Shown here one piece after another: positions 28,801 to 40,800 of a stretch of DNA of 64,000 bases. This DNA comes from Gavia stellata. Its lineage: Eukaryota > Chordata > Aves > Gaviiformes > Gaviidae. The translations under genes and the position numbers were made by a program. The notes beneath the pieces are model-generated. The model made no database searches. It saw only the letters and a program-made list of their open reading frames with translations, and was not told the DNA's origin. The stretch is from assembly GCF_030936135.1 (NCBI RefSeq), contig NC_082603.1, positions 35,382,329-35,446,328 on the forward strand, read 5' to 3'. Positions within the stretch are counted from its first letter, which is position 1; each line of letters begins with the position of its first letter.

Positions 28801-31800
28801 CTTCAAATCAGTTGTTTACTTTCCACTGTATTATTACACTGTAAACAAAATGCAAGTTGTCAAATACCTTATTTACCAAATACCGAATCTTTTAAGCAAA
28901 ACCAGTGAGGTGACCTTTGTGGCAGTGAATGACACTTGCTCAGTTTCTGTGGTTCTGAATTTAGAGAACTGCAGCGGGTCCTGGGTTCATAATTGTTGGA
29001 AAGCTGTATTTGTCCCAGAACATGGAACAGTTTTTATTGTCGTTATGTGACCTGTTTTACTGATATATTGTGTTTCTTTGTCCAAATGCAGACATCTTAT
29101 AGCAAGATCATTGATCTCATCAGACCTACATACAGTTTACTAGATGTGAATTTGGCTCCAAGGTTCAGTGACTGTTAGGGTGTATTTACCCTGTGACTCT
29201 AATGTGCCAAAGCTCATACTTCCCTCAAGGAATATTAATTCTGAAATTCACTGACAGAATAGCTGTATGTTTGCTGTTACATGTATTTCGGATGTTTTTA
29301 ACTAGATATACTTTGAAGCTGGATATACTTTGAAATTTTGCAAACGTGAATTTCCCGTGTTCAAGTTGCCCATTGAAATCAGCATTTTAAGATAGATATG
29401 AGGTTAAGAAATACACGTTGCTTTCTGGAAAAGGGACGATGGTTTACTTGAGGGAATTCAGTCTTGCAAGTGGGCACATATTTTCTTCTATCTTCCGGAT
29501 AGCATCCCTCCAGATTTTTCTGAGATAAACGGCATGAAGTAGAAAATACCAAATGATAAGCGGTAATTTTCAGTTTTCTATATCAAAGAATCCTTCAAGC
29601 AGTGATTTGTAAGCAAAATGGGACATTTCAGGGTCATGCTGTGAATGTGTACATTTGGGATTACTTGGCTCCAACGTTCAGGAAAGCACTCTTAAGATAC
29701 TTTTAGAAGTACCAGACGTATCCTTTCCTCGTAGTCAAACCGCTGAGCCCATCCCAGCCTGTTTCCCTGCGGTTACAGAACAGTAGGTGATAGTTGTGTA
29801 CTCTGCAGGTGAGTCCTGTTCAGCCGCCTATGCTGACAGAGCAGCTGCTGCTCCAGAATGCAGCGTGTTCCCAGAGTGTGGTGAGCAAGAACCCACAAAC
29901 AGGGATCTACAAAGAATATCTAATTACGTGCCATAGGGCATATCGTAAGAAAATTTGTGCACCGGGTAAGGCTGACTTTCATGTAATTTAGTCCAGAAAA
30001 TGGAAACATACATTAACCTTGTTTTTAACCATGAAAACCAGTTATCAGGAAAATGGTAGAGGAATCCAGAAAGCAGATGCAAAATAAAAAGAGAAAAAAG
30101 GTGTTTGGAAAAAAAAGGATAAAAAATTTATTCATAAAGTCTTGATATTGCCAGGAGCTTTGCACTGGCTAATGAGATTTTCTCTGTATTCTGTTTGTTT
30201 ATGAAATCAGTTAAGCAGAAGTGGATCTGAACTGAAATTTAGAATGCCCTTCCCCAACAATTTGAGAGCTTTGTTGGGAAAGAAATTGATGTGTGACTGA
30301 GGGTCAAAACTGTGAAGATGTCACCTTTCTCTACAATGAGTTGAGCAAACCTTTCCTGTTGCAGAGTGATTCATAACAGGCTCCTGAACTAAAGGATTAA
30401 TTTTAGAGATCTGATCCATTTCCACCATAAACAAAACTGATGGGAATTTAGGATCCTATGTGGAAGGCAATATTTTGAGCCAGTAGTGTGTTTTTACAAT
30501 CTGTACCTTTTGCAGGCAAACATTTTTCCTAAAATTGGGTGTCCATGTCTTTTTATTATGACTGAATCATGAAAGAGCTTGATTTCCAGTTTCTGTATGT
30601 AGGACTTTTGTCTTCATGGTGCTTTTTATTTTAGGTCCTTGATACTGAGTTAGGTAAAGTCTCACAAGTCTTCAGTGCCATAGATGCATTGGTTGTGTTT
30701 AGACACCTTCTGCACCAGCAGTTCCATCTTTTGGGCATTGAAATTGATTTTTCTCATCTTAGCATTTGAAGATGGAGAGTGCCCTTGCCCATCGCCTGAG
30801 AGTGTACAGTGGCTCGAACAGCAGAGGATGTGGAATCAGCAGATTTTCGGGCACCAGAAATGGCAGCATCAGGAGCATCAGCACGAGTAGACTGTGTTGA
30901 GGTAGTTCTCCCAAACTGTATTATGAAACCAAACAATTCTGCTGTACAAAGGCTGATGGAGGCTGCCTCTTACTCCAGAACATTTAATCTGGATGAATAT
31001 GTTGGGTGGTTTCCCCTGTGCTCAACCCAAGTAACATTGTGTACAGCCCTGCATTTTGCACAGCAGTATTTCCGATAGCCATGCAACCAAGGCAACCGTC
31101 TGCTTTGTGGATTGTCTGCTCCCGGCTTCTCTTTGTGATAATAACGAGACCATACAGAAGTAACAAAGAACACTGCCATGACTGACTGAGAGTTTCTGGA
31201 GTTAGTCTTCAGAGACTTAATTGCTTTAGGCATCATCCCATGGTCTCTGCTATATTCTCTGATTTGTGGACTGATACTGCAGATTGTAAAATCCTTAAGT
31301 TCTTCAATATCATTAAAAGTTGAAATGGATATTATTTGTGATAGTTAAAGATGAAATAGACATTATTTCAGATATTATGTACATTATTTTAGATATTTTC
31401 TCTGTTATATATTTCAGTCCATGTGTAACAATATTTTGTATCCTCAAAATCGGGTTTTAAACGTACTCTCTTATTTTGAAGCCTGAATAATATAGAGATT
31501 CAATACTTCATGACAGATTAATTTATACTTTTGGTCCTCTGCTTTACACCATACGTGTTTTATATTCTAGAAATGATATAAATTATCTTGAGATTCACTG
31601 AAAGCTAAGACTTGAGTTTTCTTTGTGAGCCGTTAGGTGATGTGTAAGTAAGTAGCTCTTTGTGGTTGTATCATGTAATGCTTTAGCCCTGGTTAAGAGT
31701 TAACTACTCTGCAACAGGTGAACTATTAAGTATTAATTGTACATTGTAAGTTCCAAACTGATTCATTAATGAATTTAAAATTACGTTGCAAGGTTTAAAA

Positions 31801-34800
31801 TAGTACCACTGGAAAAGACTCCTGAATGTGACATTTTAACAGGTTTGAAATAAAGGTTACTGTGGACAACAAAAGCGTGAGAAAATATTATTTGAAATGA
31901 ATACAGCAGATAATACAGTAATGGCAACATATTTGCCTTTATTTGCTTTTTATTTCTTCAGAAAATAATGCTATCCATTTATCATAAACTCAATTACAAA
32001 TATAATTCTGTATGTTGTTGCATGAGGAATAGAGTATGTAACGGTTGCAACTTTCTCAGCCCTATCTTTGTAGAAGTATGACATAGAAGTAGCACGCCTT
32101 AGTTGTATAGCAATATTACATTGCCTCTTTCATTGTATTTATTGTTGTGTAAATCTAGTTGTGTCTCTGACACAATTGCTTTTCACTCATGAATTTTTAC
32201 CTACTAGAGCTACTTTTGTTACTTATGACTACAGTTCTTCATATGTGGGAATAATTCAGATGTGATTAGAAGTTTGTGATTGAAGGTTTGAATAAACCTT
32301 CTTGTAGTCACCATCTCCTGTCTGTCAGAAAGCTGCCCAGGATTTTGATGAGAATACCATGATTTCATGAAAACAATTTGTGGCAGTTGACTCACTTGTT
32401 TTGCCAGAAACTGTAAATGCAAGGCATTTCCCTGGTTATTTGGAGTGTTTACAATGTGTAGATAAGTATCTTCTGAATAAGGCAGCAGAAACAAATGTGC
32501 AAGAACATGAGAAAGTTATATTAAGGTGATATATGTGATTACCATGAATTACAATTAATACCACTGAATTGTATAATGTGAGTTATAATTTATGGAGTGT
32601 GAATGTTTTAAAACTATTGTGAGCAATGTTAATTTTTCACAAGTATTCAGTAATCTCTCTACGCTACTCTTTATGCTGGTTTTCATGCATTTGCAGTCTT
32701 TTGAGAACCATGTTCCATTACTGTGTTTAAAAATAATTAAAGAAAAGATTCACCTCACTGTGAACCTACTGTGAGGTCCACTTCCATAGCTGAGCATCAT
32801 ATCTTCTCCATATAACTCCTGCAGTTACTTATGAATGGAAGAATAGATCCAAATGCGATATGGATAAAGATTTATGTGAAATTTTTGGCTGCAAGTTTTA
32901 TTAGCACATTAATTATATTACATTATATCATTTAACCAATGAATATTTAACTGAGCATTACTCATAATTGCACCTTTCCTGTTCCACCTTTATAAAATGA
33001 CCCCACATAAAAAATATAATGAATCTTTTCATAAGAAAAATATAAGTAATTACATGAAAGAGATAAAAATATCGCAAGCTAATGAAAAATCTCATATATT
33101 ATTCCATTGGGTACATTTGGCAGTGTGCTTTATCTTTTGATATAGTACCAGCTAACTGAAATTAATCTGCCCCCGTATAAATGTTACAGTTTCTGAAAGT
33201 ATGTATCAGACTGCCTTTAGAAAGTACACAAAGTAATGTTTAAAAGTTGCCTTTTATGGTAAATTTACAGTAGTACAAACCAAACCCTTAAAGTTTTGTT
33301 CAAAGGTAGAATACAGTATGAAATACACAATTTTTACTAACTCGATTGTAACTTAGATTACTATCCATTTCATCTTTGAAGAGTTTCAGAGTTTCACATT
33401 TCAAAATATATAATTCTGTATGTGTATAAACAGTAATTATACATGTAAATAACAGAGAAATAGCGCTGTTCGGTTCCCAGTTCCAGTTAGCAGGTATTTT
33501 CAGTCTGGGCTTTTTGAGCAGCCCAGCAGGTATTTTCAGTCTTGCGGCTGGGCTTTTTGAGCGCTTTGACGTGGGCATGGGGAGTATAACCACTAGAAGC
33601 TTTTATCGACTGCAGTGCAGAATGATAAAGTTGGAAGTAATATTGCCTGTGAGAGAAAACTTTGTACATGCTATTAAAAATGTATGTCAAGTTTCCTGGG
33701 TTTTTTCCATGTGAAGGCATTGTACTATGTAATGCTTGTCGTTGTATACAGTTAATGTTATAGCTGAAAAACTTGTAACATCTGCAGCGTAAAGAACGAT
33801 GAACTTGCAATGCTCACACACTGAAATGTGTTGCCCGTGTTGTAAAACTTCTGTGTGGTACTAGGGAGTGAAACCTGCCGTCAGGATTTGTTAAAGGAAC
33901 TTTGGTAATGTTTAAATGCTTTTCTGGACTTAATCACTCAGGCTGAGTGTGTGCACAACCTGACTGTTTAACGAGTGGCTGGTCTTCAGAGGGGCCCAAC
34001 TGATTTGTTTTAAGCAAAAATACTTTGATTTCCAAAACAGCAACTGGTAAATTGTGGGTAAGTAAGTGTCATCATTTTTAGAAACTCTGAGTCCAGCTTG
34101 CAAACACTTACTGGCGGCGAGTGCACACATTAGTGTAAAGACTTCTCATGAAGTTAATGAGATTCTGTGTGGTAATAAGAGTGTCCATAGTCATCAGGTT
34201 TGCAATTACAAATGTAATTATTTATTGCATTGAGTTCAATTAATTTAAAAATTTGTGTATGATATTTACAACTTGTATCTAAATATCCAGAGTCTAAACT
34301 AGAGTACCAAATCAATTAAGACACCATGGTGAAAGTTTTAGGAAGAGTAAGTTAGACAAAACATAAAGATTTTTAGGGGTGTCTGTGTTATTTACAGCGA
34401 AAGGGAGTATAGATGAGCTGACTTGGGTGTGTTGCAGCTTTGTTTAATAAACTTAGCTTTTGTCTAGATGGGTAAAATTTCAGTCAGCTTTTGCAAGACG
34501 TTTCCAAAGAGAAGTTCGGTGCAGTTGGAGCACCAGAGGGGTTAAAAACATTTTTCACTATTATTTTATTGTAGACTATACCACAAAATGGACTCCTTTT
34601 GGGGGGAGTGTGAACCATTCACTTTGGCCAGGTGACTTCAGTATCTTCCTTCAGCGTCCTCGTCTGTTGTGCTGGCGGAACGCTTACTGCTGGAATGGCT
34701 CCCAGCCTTCCTGACACTTCCATACTAAGGACTTACTGTTAGAAGATAAAATATTTTCATTATTCCTTCTGGTCTTATAGCAATAATAATTCAAAGTAGT

Positions 34801-37800
34801 GAATACTTCAAAGTAATAAGCAAGTTGGAGATTGGGGAGCATGAATCAAGATTTGTATTACTAAAATGGGGGTCTGTGTAGAGTATTTAGAAAGTCAATT
34901 TAAGAACCTGTGTGCTCAATCTAGACTGACCATAGCTATATTGATAAATACTGGTTTCGAACAGCGTCAGATTTAACTCCTCCATGCTATAGGCTTAAAC
35001 TACAACCTCTTGTTTTGTGCCTTGTAGTCAAAAATCTGTTTTCACTTTTTTACTTAGTTTTAGTTTAGGTGCTAAACCCTTTGGAGCTGTGTGGGCAGCT
35101 GCCATTCGTTTTAGCAAACACACAAAAAGTATCTGTCGCTTTCCTGTCTCAGAGATATTTGTGAACATTGATCAAATAGGTTGGAAAATGTATTGGAAAA
35201 GAGACGTGGAATAGTTGTGCGACAGGAAAAAGAAAAATACAAAGAAACCATGAACAACAGTGAACTTGAGTGAGTATGAAATAGGTGAACTATCAGAAAG
35301 CATTAAAAAGAAAAGTTATCCTGAATTAATCTGCGTTAGGGTGGCTGTCAGCATAGAAAGATGAAATGATTCTTAAAGTAAACTGTGGCTGTTTCTAGGT
35401 ATTTCCAAAACACCGAAAGATCAGCAGAAATAACATATTTGCTATGTTTCAGACTTGTTAGGAAACTGAGATTGTGCAAAACTGGACAAAAAAGGAATAG
35501 TAATGAACAAGTAGAAACATGAACAATTAGAAGAACATTTTAGAAAGCTACAAAGGTTAAAATAGACGTAGGGTAACACAGAAGGCACTGAAGAAATCAA
35601 TAATATAGCAATACGTCCCGCAGTGGTATTACTGGTGGTTTCACAGTACTGGTAACATCTGTTTCAAAGGACTTTAGGGCGTGGCATTGCACTTCCCAAA
35701 ATTGTTGTGTAAATGCATTGGTGTTTATTACATTATCTGGCTTAAATTTTCTGTGTTTGAAAATACTGCAGATCATGTTAGATGCAAGGTAACAGCCTAA
35801 ATATGAAAGACAGCAGGTTCTTTCAAAAGGAATTACTCATTTGGTTCAGCGGTGAACTATTTGCCTAAGAGGCCTGGGTATATTTTAACAACTTCCTGTA
35901 CGGAACATTAATTTCTGTAAAGTACAGAAGCACACCTGATGCCTGATCTTAGTTTGTGACTGTAAGATTCATTCCTTGAAGTTATGCTGAATGGTGAAGA
36001 AATACAGTAGGTCAGTCAAAGTGTCTGTTTAATTAAAGAAATCTAAGAAAGTACATAACGTCTTAAACTTGAGAGCGAAATATTTATCTACATATTTTTT
36101 GATTTTGCTAATGTACATCTAGCAGAAAATGCTTCACTCTGCTACTGAAGAATGGCAGTTATATTTCTGTGATTTTTTTTCCTATTTAGAAAACTAGAAG
36201 TAAAGTTTGCTTGTAATAAATATGCACAGTATTCTCTATCTAGCCCCGTCACAACCTCATTTTTCCGTAATTTAATAGTTAAGACAGGTCTGTCGTTCTT
36301 AGCCCTAGCATCTTATTAATCAGTTTTACTTCTGATACAAATTGCAGAGACAAAATGGTTGATATTTTAGATTCCATCAATTAAGACTATGCTAATTTTT
36401 GGATTAGGATCAATTCTGATTACATTAGAAGGCCTCCGAACTGACTGTTGCCATTAACAGTAAATTACTTAATTATTTTTATCCCCTTTTTTTACCACTA
36501 CCACCACCAAAATCCAGTATGGTATTCAGAGCATATTGGTCTACCAGAGCTTAAAGAAAAATTCTACAGTAGAGGTAATATCCGTTCCAATTCTGTTCAC
36601 AGAAGCAAAGGCAGCAATTAATTTATTAAATTTGAACTTGATCCAGAATAGGGTAGCCACACTGCCTTTTGGAAGGAGTCCTGGCTCAGGCTGTCTCCCA
36701 GATCTGCCCAGGAATTGCTTGGGGTAGAGCTAACGAGCAGCAGCCAAGACTCTGGCAGGAACCGCTTCAGGTTTAGACAGCAGTAGGGCCGGCGGAGGGC
36801 CAGCATCCAGCATCGCTCTGGCGTGTTACACCACTTGCATAGCCCTAGGTCTTAGGTCCTTGGAAGACTTGCTAGCTAAAATGCCTTGTGTAGTGCAGAA
36901 TCATCATTGAAAGGCCTGGAAGAATAAAATTATAATTATTCCATTTCTGCAAAATGAATGAAATCTTTACAGAATATTTATAAAGCCATTTGGTTTAAAT
37001 TTAATAACCTTTTAAAATATAAAATAAGGGTATTGAGTGCACTATTTGAAATAATTTACTAACTTTTAAATGTCAACCGTTACAAAAAATCAAGATTGAT
37101 ATATTCAAGTGATGAAATCGTTCTTATTCTCGTGTCATAGCCATTTTGAATACAACTTCTTAATCTTAATTTCATACAAACAAGAAATTCTATCATTTTC
37201 GAAAGGCCTGAAGTAGCACATAGTACACGTGTCGTGTAGTAAACTAGCTCTAGAAAAAGCTTATTTTTTTCCAACATGAGCAAAGTTGTACAGTACACAG
37301 CTGCAGAAGGTCCATTCCAGTGAAGGAAGTGGCAGTCCTGCCATCCTTCTCGCATGCTCAGTCCTTCAGCTCCTGTTCACAAGTTGCTCAGTAATGTTCC
37401 TCTCGTTTTGAAAAGATCTTTGCTGCTTTGGGATAACTTCTTTGAGCCAGTGCTTCTGCTGTCACGTATTCTAAGCATCGTTTTTAACAGTCAGTCCACA
37501 TATGCTGTGATCTGTGCCTTTGTCAGTTTAAGCTATGCTTGAGATAACCAGTTTTTCTCACAGCACAAATTCAGAGATAAACCTGGGAGATTTATCCCAT
37601 TGACTTAAGTAAATGAAGACTTGAAATCACGTAATTTTTAGCAATTTCTCACTTTTCCTCTTATTTCCCTGTTTCAGTCACCTGAGCCCGAGCTGTGAAA
37701 GTGCCTTTTTTGGTGTTACGTAGGGATCAGTCACAGATGTAAATCCAGATTATTCCTCATTTAAAGCCCTTTACTGCATAAAGCATGTTGATACTAACGT

Positions 37801-40800
37801 TTGGTTCACTTTCTTATGATATGTTCTTATTTGACTCTTTCTTTTATAATGCTGTGAAGAAGGGTAAGCTGCTTTGGTTGATTTTGCTGTCATTTGCACG
37901 TGGTCTTTTGCAACAGAGGCTGTGTGGAGCCTTTCCTGCCCTCAGAGGAGCTGCTGCCCCAAAAGGGGCTCTCAGGGAGACCCCCACCAGCGAAGTACGA
38001 CACCTTGCTCCCATCCACACGCGGTGTCGTGGCTTGCACCGTCTCCCTGCCATGCGCCTGTGCCATGAACTGCACAGGGGGAGGAACGCTTGCCTAGATG
38101 TGCTTTGCAGCAGATCAAAGGCTTGAATCTCAGATTGGTCACTTTTAATTAAAACTCTATTCAGTTGTTTATCTGCTTACCATGATAGAGTTTTCATAAG
38201 CTACTGGCAGACAGCAAGTGTCACTAAATACCACTGCTTATGGGCGTGACAGTTTGCTTATTGCTGAAGTGGCAGCCATGTTTCAGGTCACCCATACTAC
38301 AACCCAAAGAGGAGGGGACCCCATCAGCTCAGTGCATTCTGTTAAACCAACACAAGTCCTCAAAACAAGCCTCATCTATGTTTAATTCATTTAGCATGCT
38401 GATCCTTGACACAAAAGTGCTTTTGCATCGTGACTGTGGTTAGGCACAGTTTTAGGGAGGTGACAAGCATACTTTGTACTTTTGCTGTGAAAAGCCAAAA
38501 CACTTTCTAGTGGTTTATAAAGAAGCTGATAACAAATTTATAAATCTGTTTCAAAAATGTCACACTTTCTATTACTTTCAAATGCTTATAAATATAACAC
38601 AGGTCATTTTCCTTGAGCAACTATGCAAAATTATGCCAAGATTACTAAAGTAATTGTTGCTAGCTTTTTAGTTCAAGAACTTCAGCTCTTGTCTTAAAGA
38701 TGGAGTATATTGTACTCATTTGCATCAGCATCGGTCTGATGTAATTCTTTTTTGCAATAACAGCATCATTTGAGCTTTATTTTTATCTGAAAAAAATCTG
38801 ACCGACATTTTACAAGTAAAAATTTCATCTTAGATATCTCCTAATCTGTTACAGGTCAATGCACAAACTGACTCAACTGGAGAGACTTGATCTGGGCAAT
38901 AATGAATTCTCTGAGCTGGTAAGACATGCACCATTTTTTAATAGAAAGCCTGTGTGGTTTGGATGCTCTGTGTACGGGGCATTAAACTTTTACTTAAATG
39001 GCATTGTTGTATTGTGGCCACAAGCTATGGTCACATTTCCTTGTAGAATAGAAGGTTGATCATAGTTCCTGAGGTGAGTGTTGATAATACCATATGCTTC
39101 ATCTACATCAGGCTTCTGCAGTTCAGATCAAGGTCACAGGTGATTCTCACTCTGAGCTGGGTGCTACTGCTGGAATACTTCAATGTGGGATGAATTGTTG
39201 ATCTCAGTATAAATACTTGTGTCAGTTATGTATTAATTTCTTAATATCTGTCATTGTCATTATATCCTACAAATATTAGCAATTGCTATTAGCAGAAGTA
39301 AATTTTGGACTCCAAAAGCAGTTTCTGTCCGTAACTCACCTCTAAGATGAGAATTAGGTTCCCTGTGATTTAATAGCTTTTGGGAATTTTCTCTAGTATC
39401 AGTATAGAAAATAGTCAAGTTGCTGTTCCCTTTAGGTATGTTTCTACTGCATCTATAGGAACTGACACTTCTCAGAAACAGTCTGAGGGTGTTCAAACTG
39501 TGTTTTAAAATGGGTCTATTTTTAAGGAGAGCTCACTGACTTCATCCTGCAGGAACTGTAAATATGTTAAGAGAAGCAAAACTTAGAAAAACTGCTGCTT
39601 CATCCTTTTTGAGACCTATCACTGCTAGGGCTACTCGAGAGGGCCTGTGCTTTCGTGGGATAACAATTTCATACTGTGACACTCACTATTGCACTGATGG
39701 CGAAATAAATGTCTGCCTGTGCTTTACCCACCAACAGCCTGCCCCGTGACTGTGAAACCCTGTGAGCTGAGCCGACTTTCCTCCACAGTCCTAGAAGAGC
39801 AATCTGTAAAAACAGTGCTGATGAATCAGGGCTTACAATTTTATGAGGGTGATATTTCCTGTAGCTTTAATTAAAATTAAGATAATTACACTTTAAACAA
39901 ATCTTGACACGTCATCTAGTAGTAGAAAGCTGTAGCTAAGAGTCTACATCTGGTTTATAGACAGTGCACTATCTTCTACCATTATGGTTATAACCCTGTT
40001 AATGTTTACTAATTTATACTGCTGTGTAGGGGAAAACAGATGATTTTAACTCAGATTTTTAATTAAAACTGGAAACCTTTTGCATAGATAAATAGAATAA
40101 AATTTTCAGAAGTGGTATTTGGAATTCTGATCAGCAGAAATTTATATATGCTTCCTGAATTCAGTGTGTCTTTTTTGGTGGTGGGTTGGGGTTGTAGTCT
40201 TCGTTTTAAATGACTTCAACATCATTCTACATTTTTGCATTGTAGCACACTGTCCCCTAATAATGATAAATTAGGAGTGCAGTGGCCCCATACTGCTATT
40301 AGGACTAGACTCCCCGAGTTGGCTCATTTTTCAGGAAGCTGGTCCAAAAGTGTCTGAACTAGAATCAAATACCAGAAGCAAAACAGGCCAGAAGGCAAGG
40401 GAACAGCATGAATCTGCAGAACTGTCATAGGAAAAGTGGTACTAGTTTAAATCAAGATCACCTGGAAAAAAGGATTGAAAGGTCCTGTTTTCATGGATTC
40501 TGAAAATCTGATTTGGATTCCTTCTTACTGGAGAAAAATACTGCCTAGAACTGTGGTGGCGTGGAAGAGCTTAGTTTCTTTGACAGTCCATTCCTGGACT
40601 ATTGAAGTCCCTCCCTTTGCACTGGGAGACTCTGTGCTCTTCATACAGACAATCTGGAGCAACAGGCATGGGGTTCAGAATAAAGGTAGTTGCAAAAATG
40701 AAGTAAGTATCTTCATTCATTTTCTGGAAACAACATTATACAAATCATGAGATAAGCATGTGTTCCTAAAATAGAAATTGTCACTTCCTAAATAGCAGCC

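Larger units (their letters stand above)
22626..38854 (+). other. LRRC7 large intron, distal part
   Basis: About 16 kb of mainly AT-rich sequence with no exon recognised. It contains short tracts at 24214-24294, an old-repeat relic at 25340-25575, a pyrimidine-rich stretch around 28100-28260, a tandem duplication at 33490-33562 and a GC/CpG-rich patch at 37905-38095. Open frames of 60-140 codons here have no domain, codon or neighbour support. Confidence 0.8.

Noticed and set aside
30684..31078. Overlapping open frames around 30.7-31.1 kb
   Set aside because: They are short, on both strands, with no domain and no retropseudogene signs such as a poly-A tail or flanking duplications that I could find.
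33300..33593. 97-codon minus-strand frame with a repeated LKIPA word
   Set aside because: The repeat is a by-product of the local tandem duplication at 33490-33562. No protein family is recognisable.
38859..39059. Open frame extending exon f past its donor site
   Set aside because: The LRR pattern ends exactly at the GTAAGA donor after 38918, and the next exon continues in phase. The extension is intron read-through.
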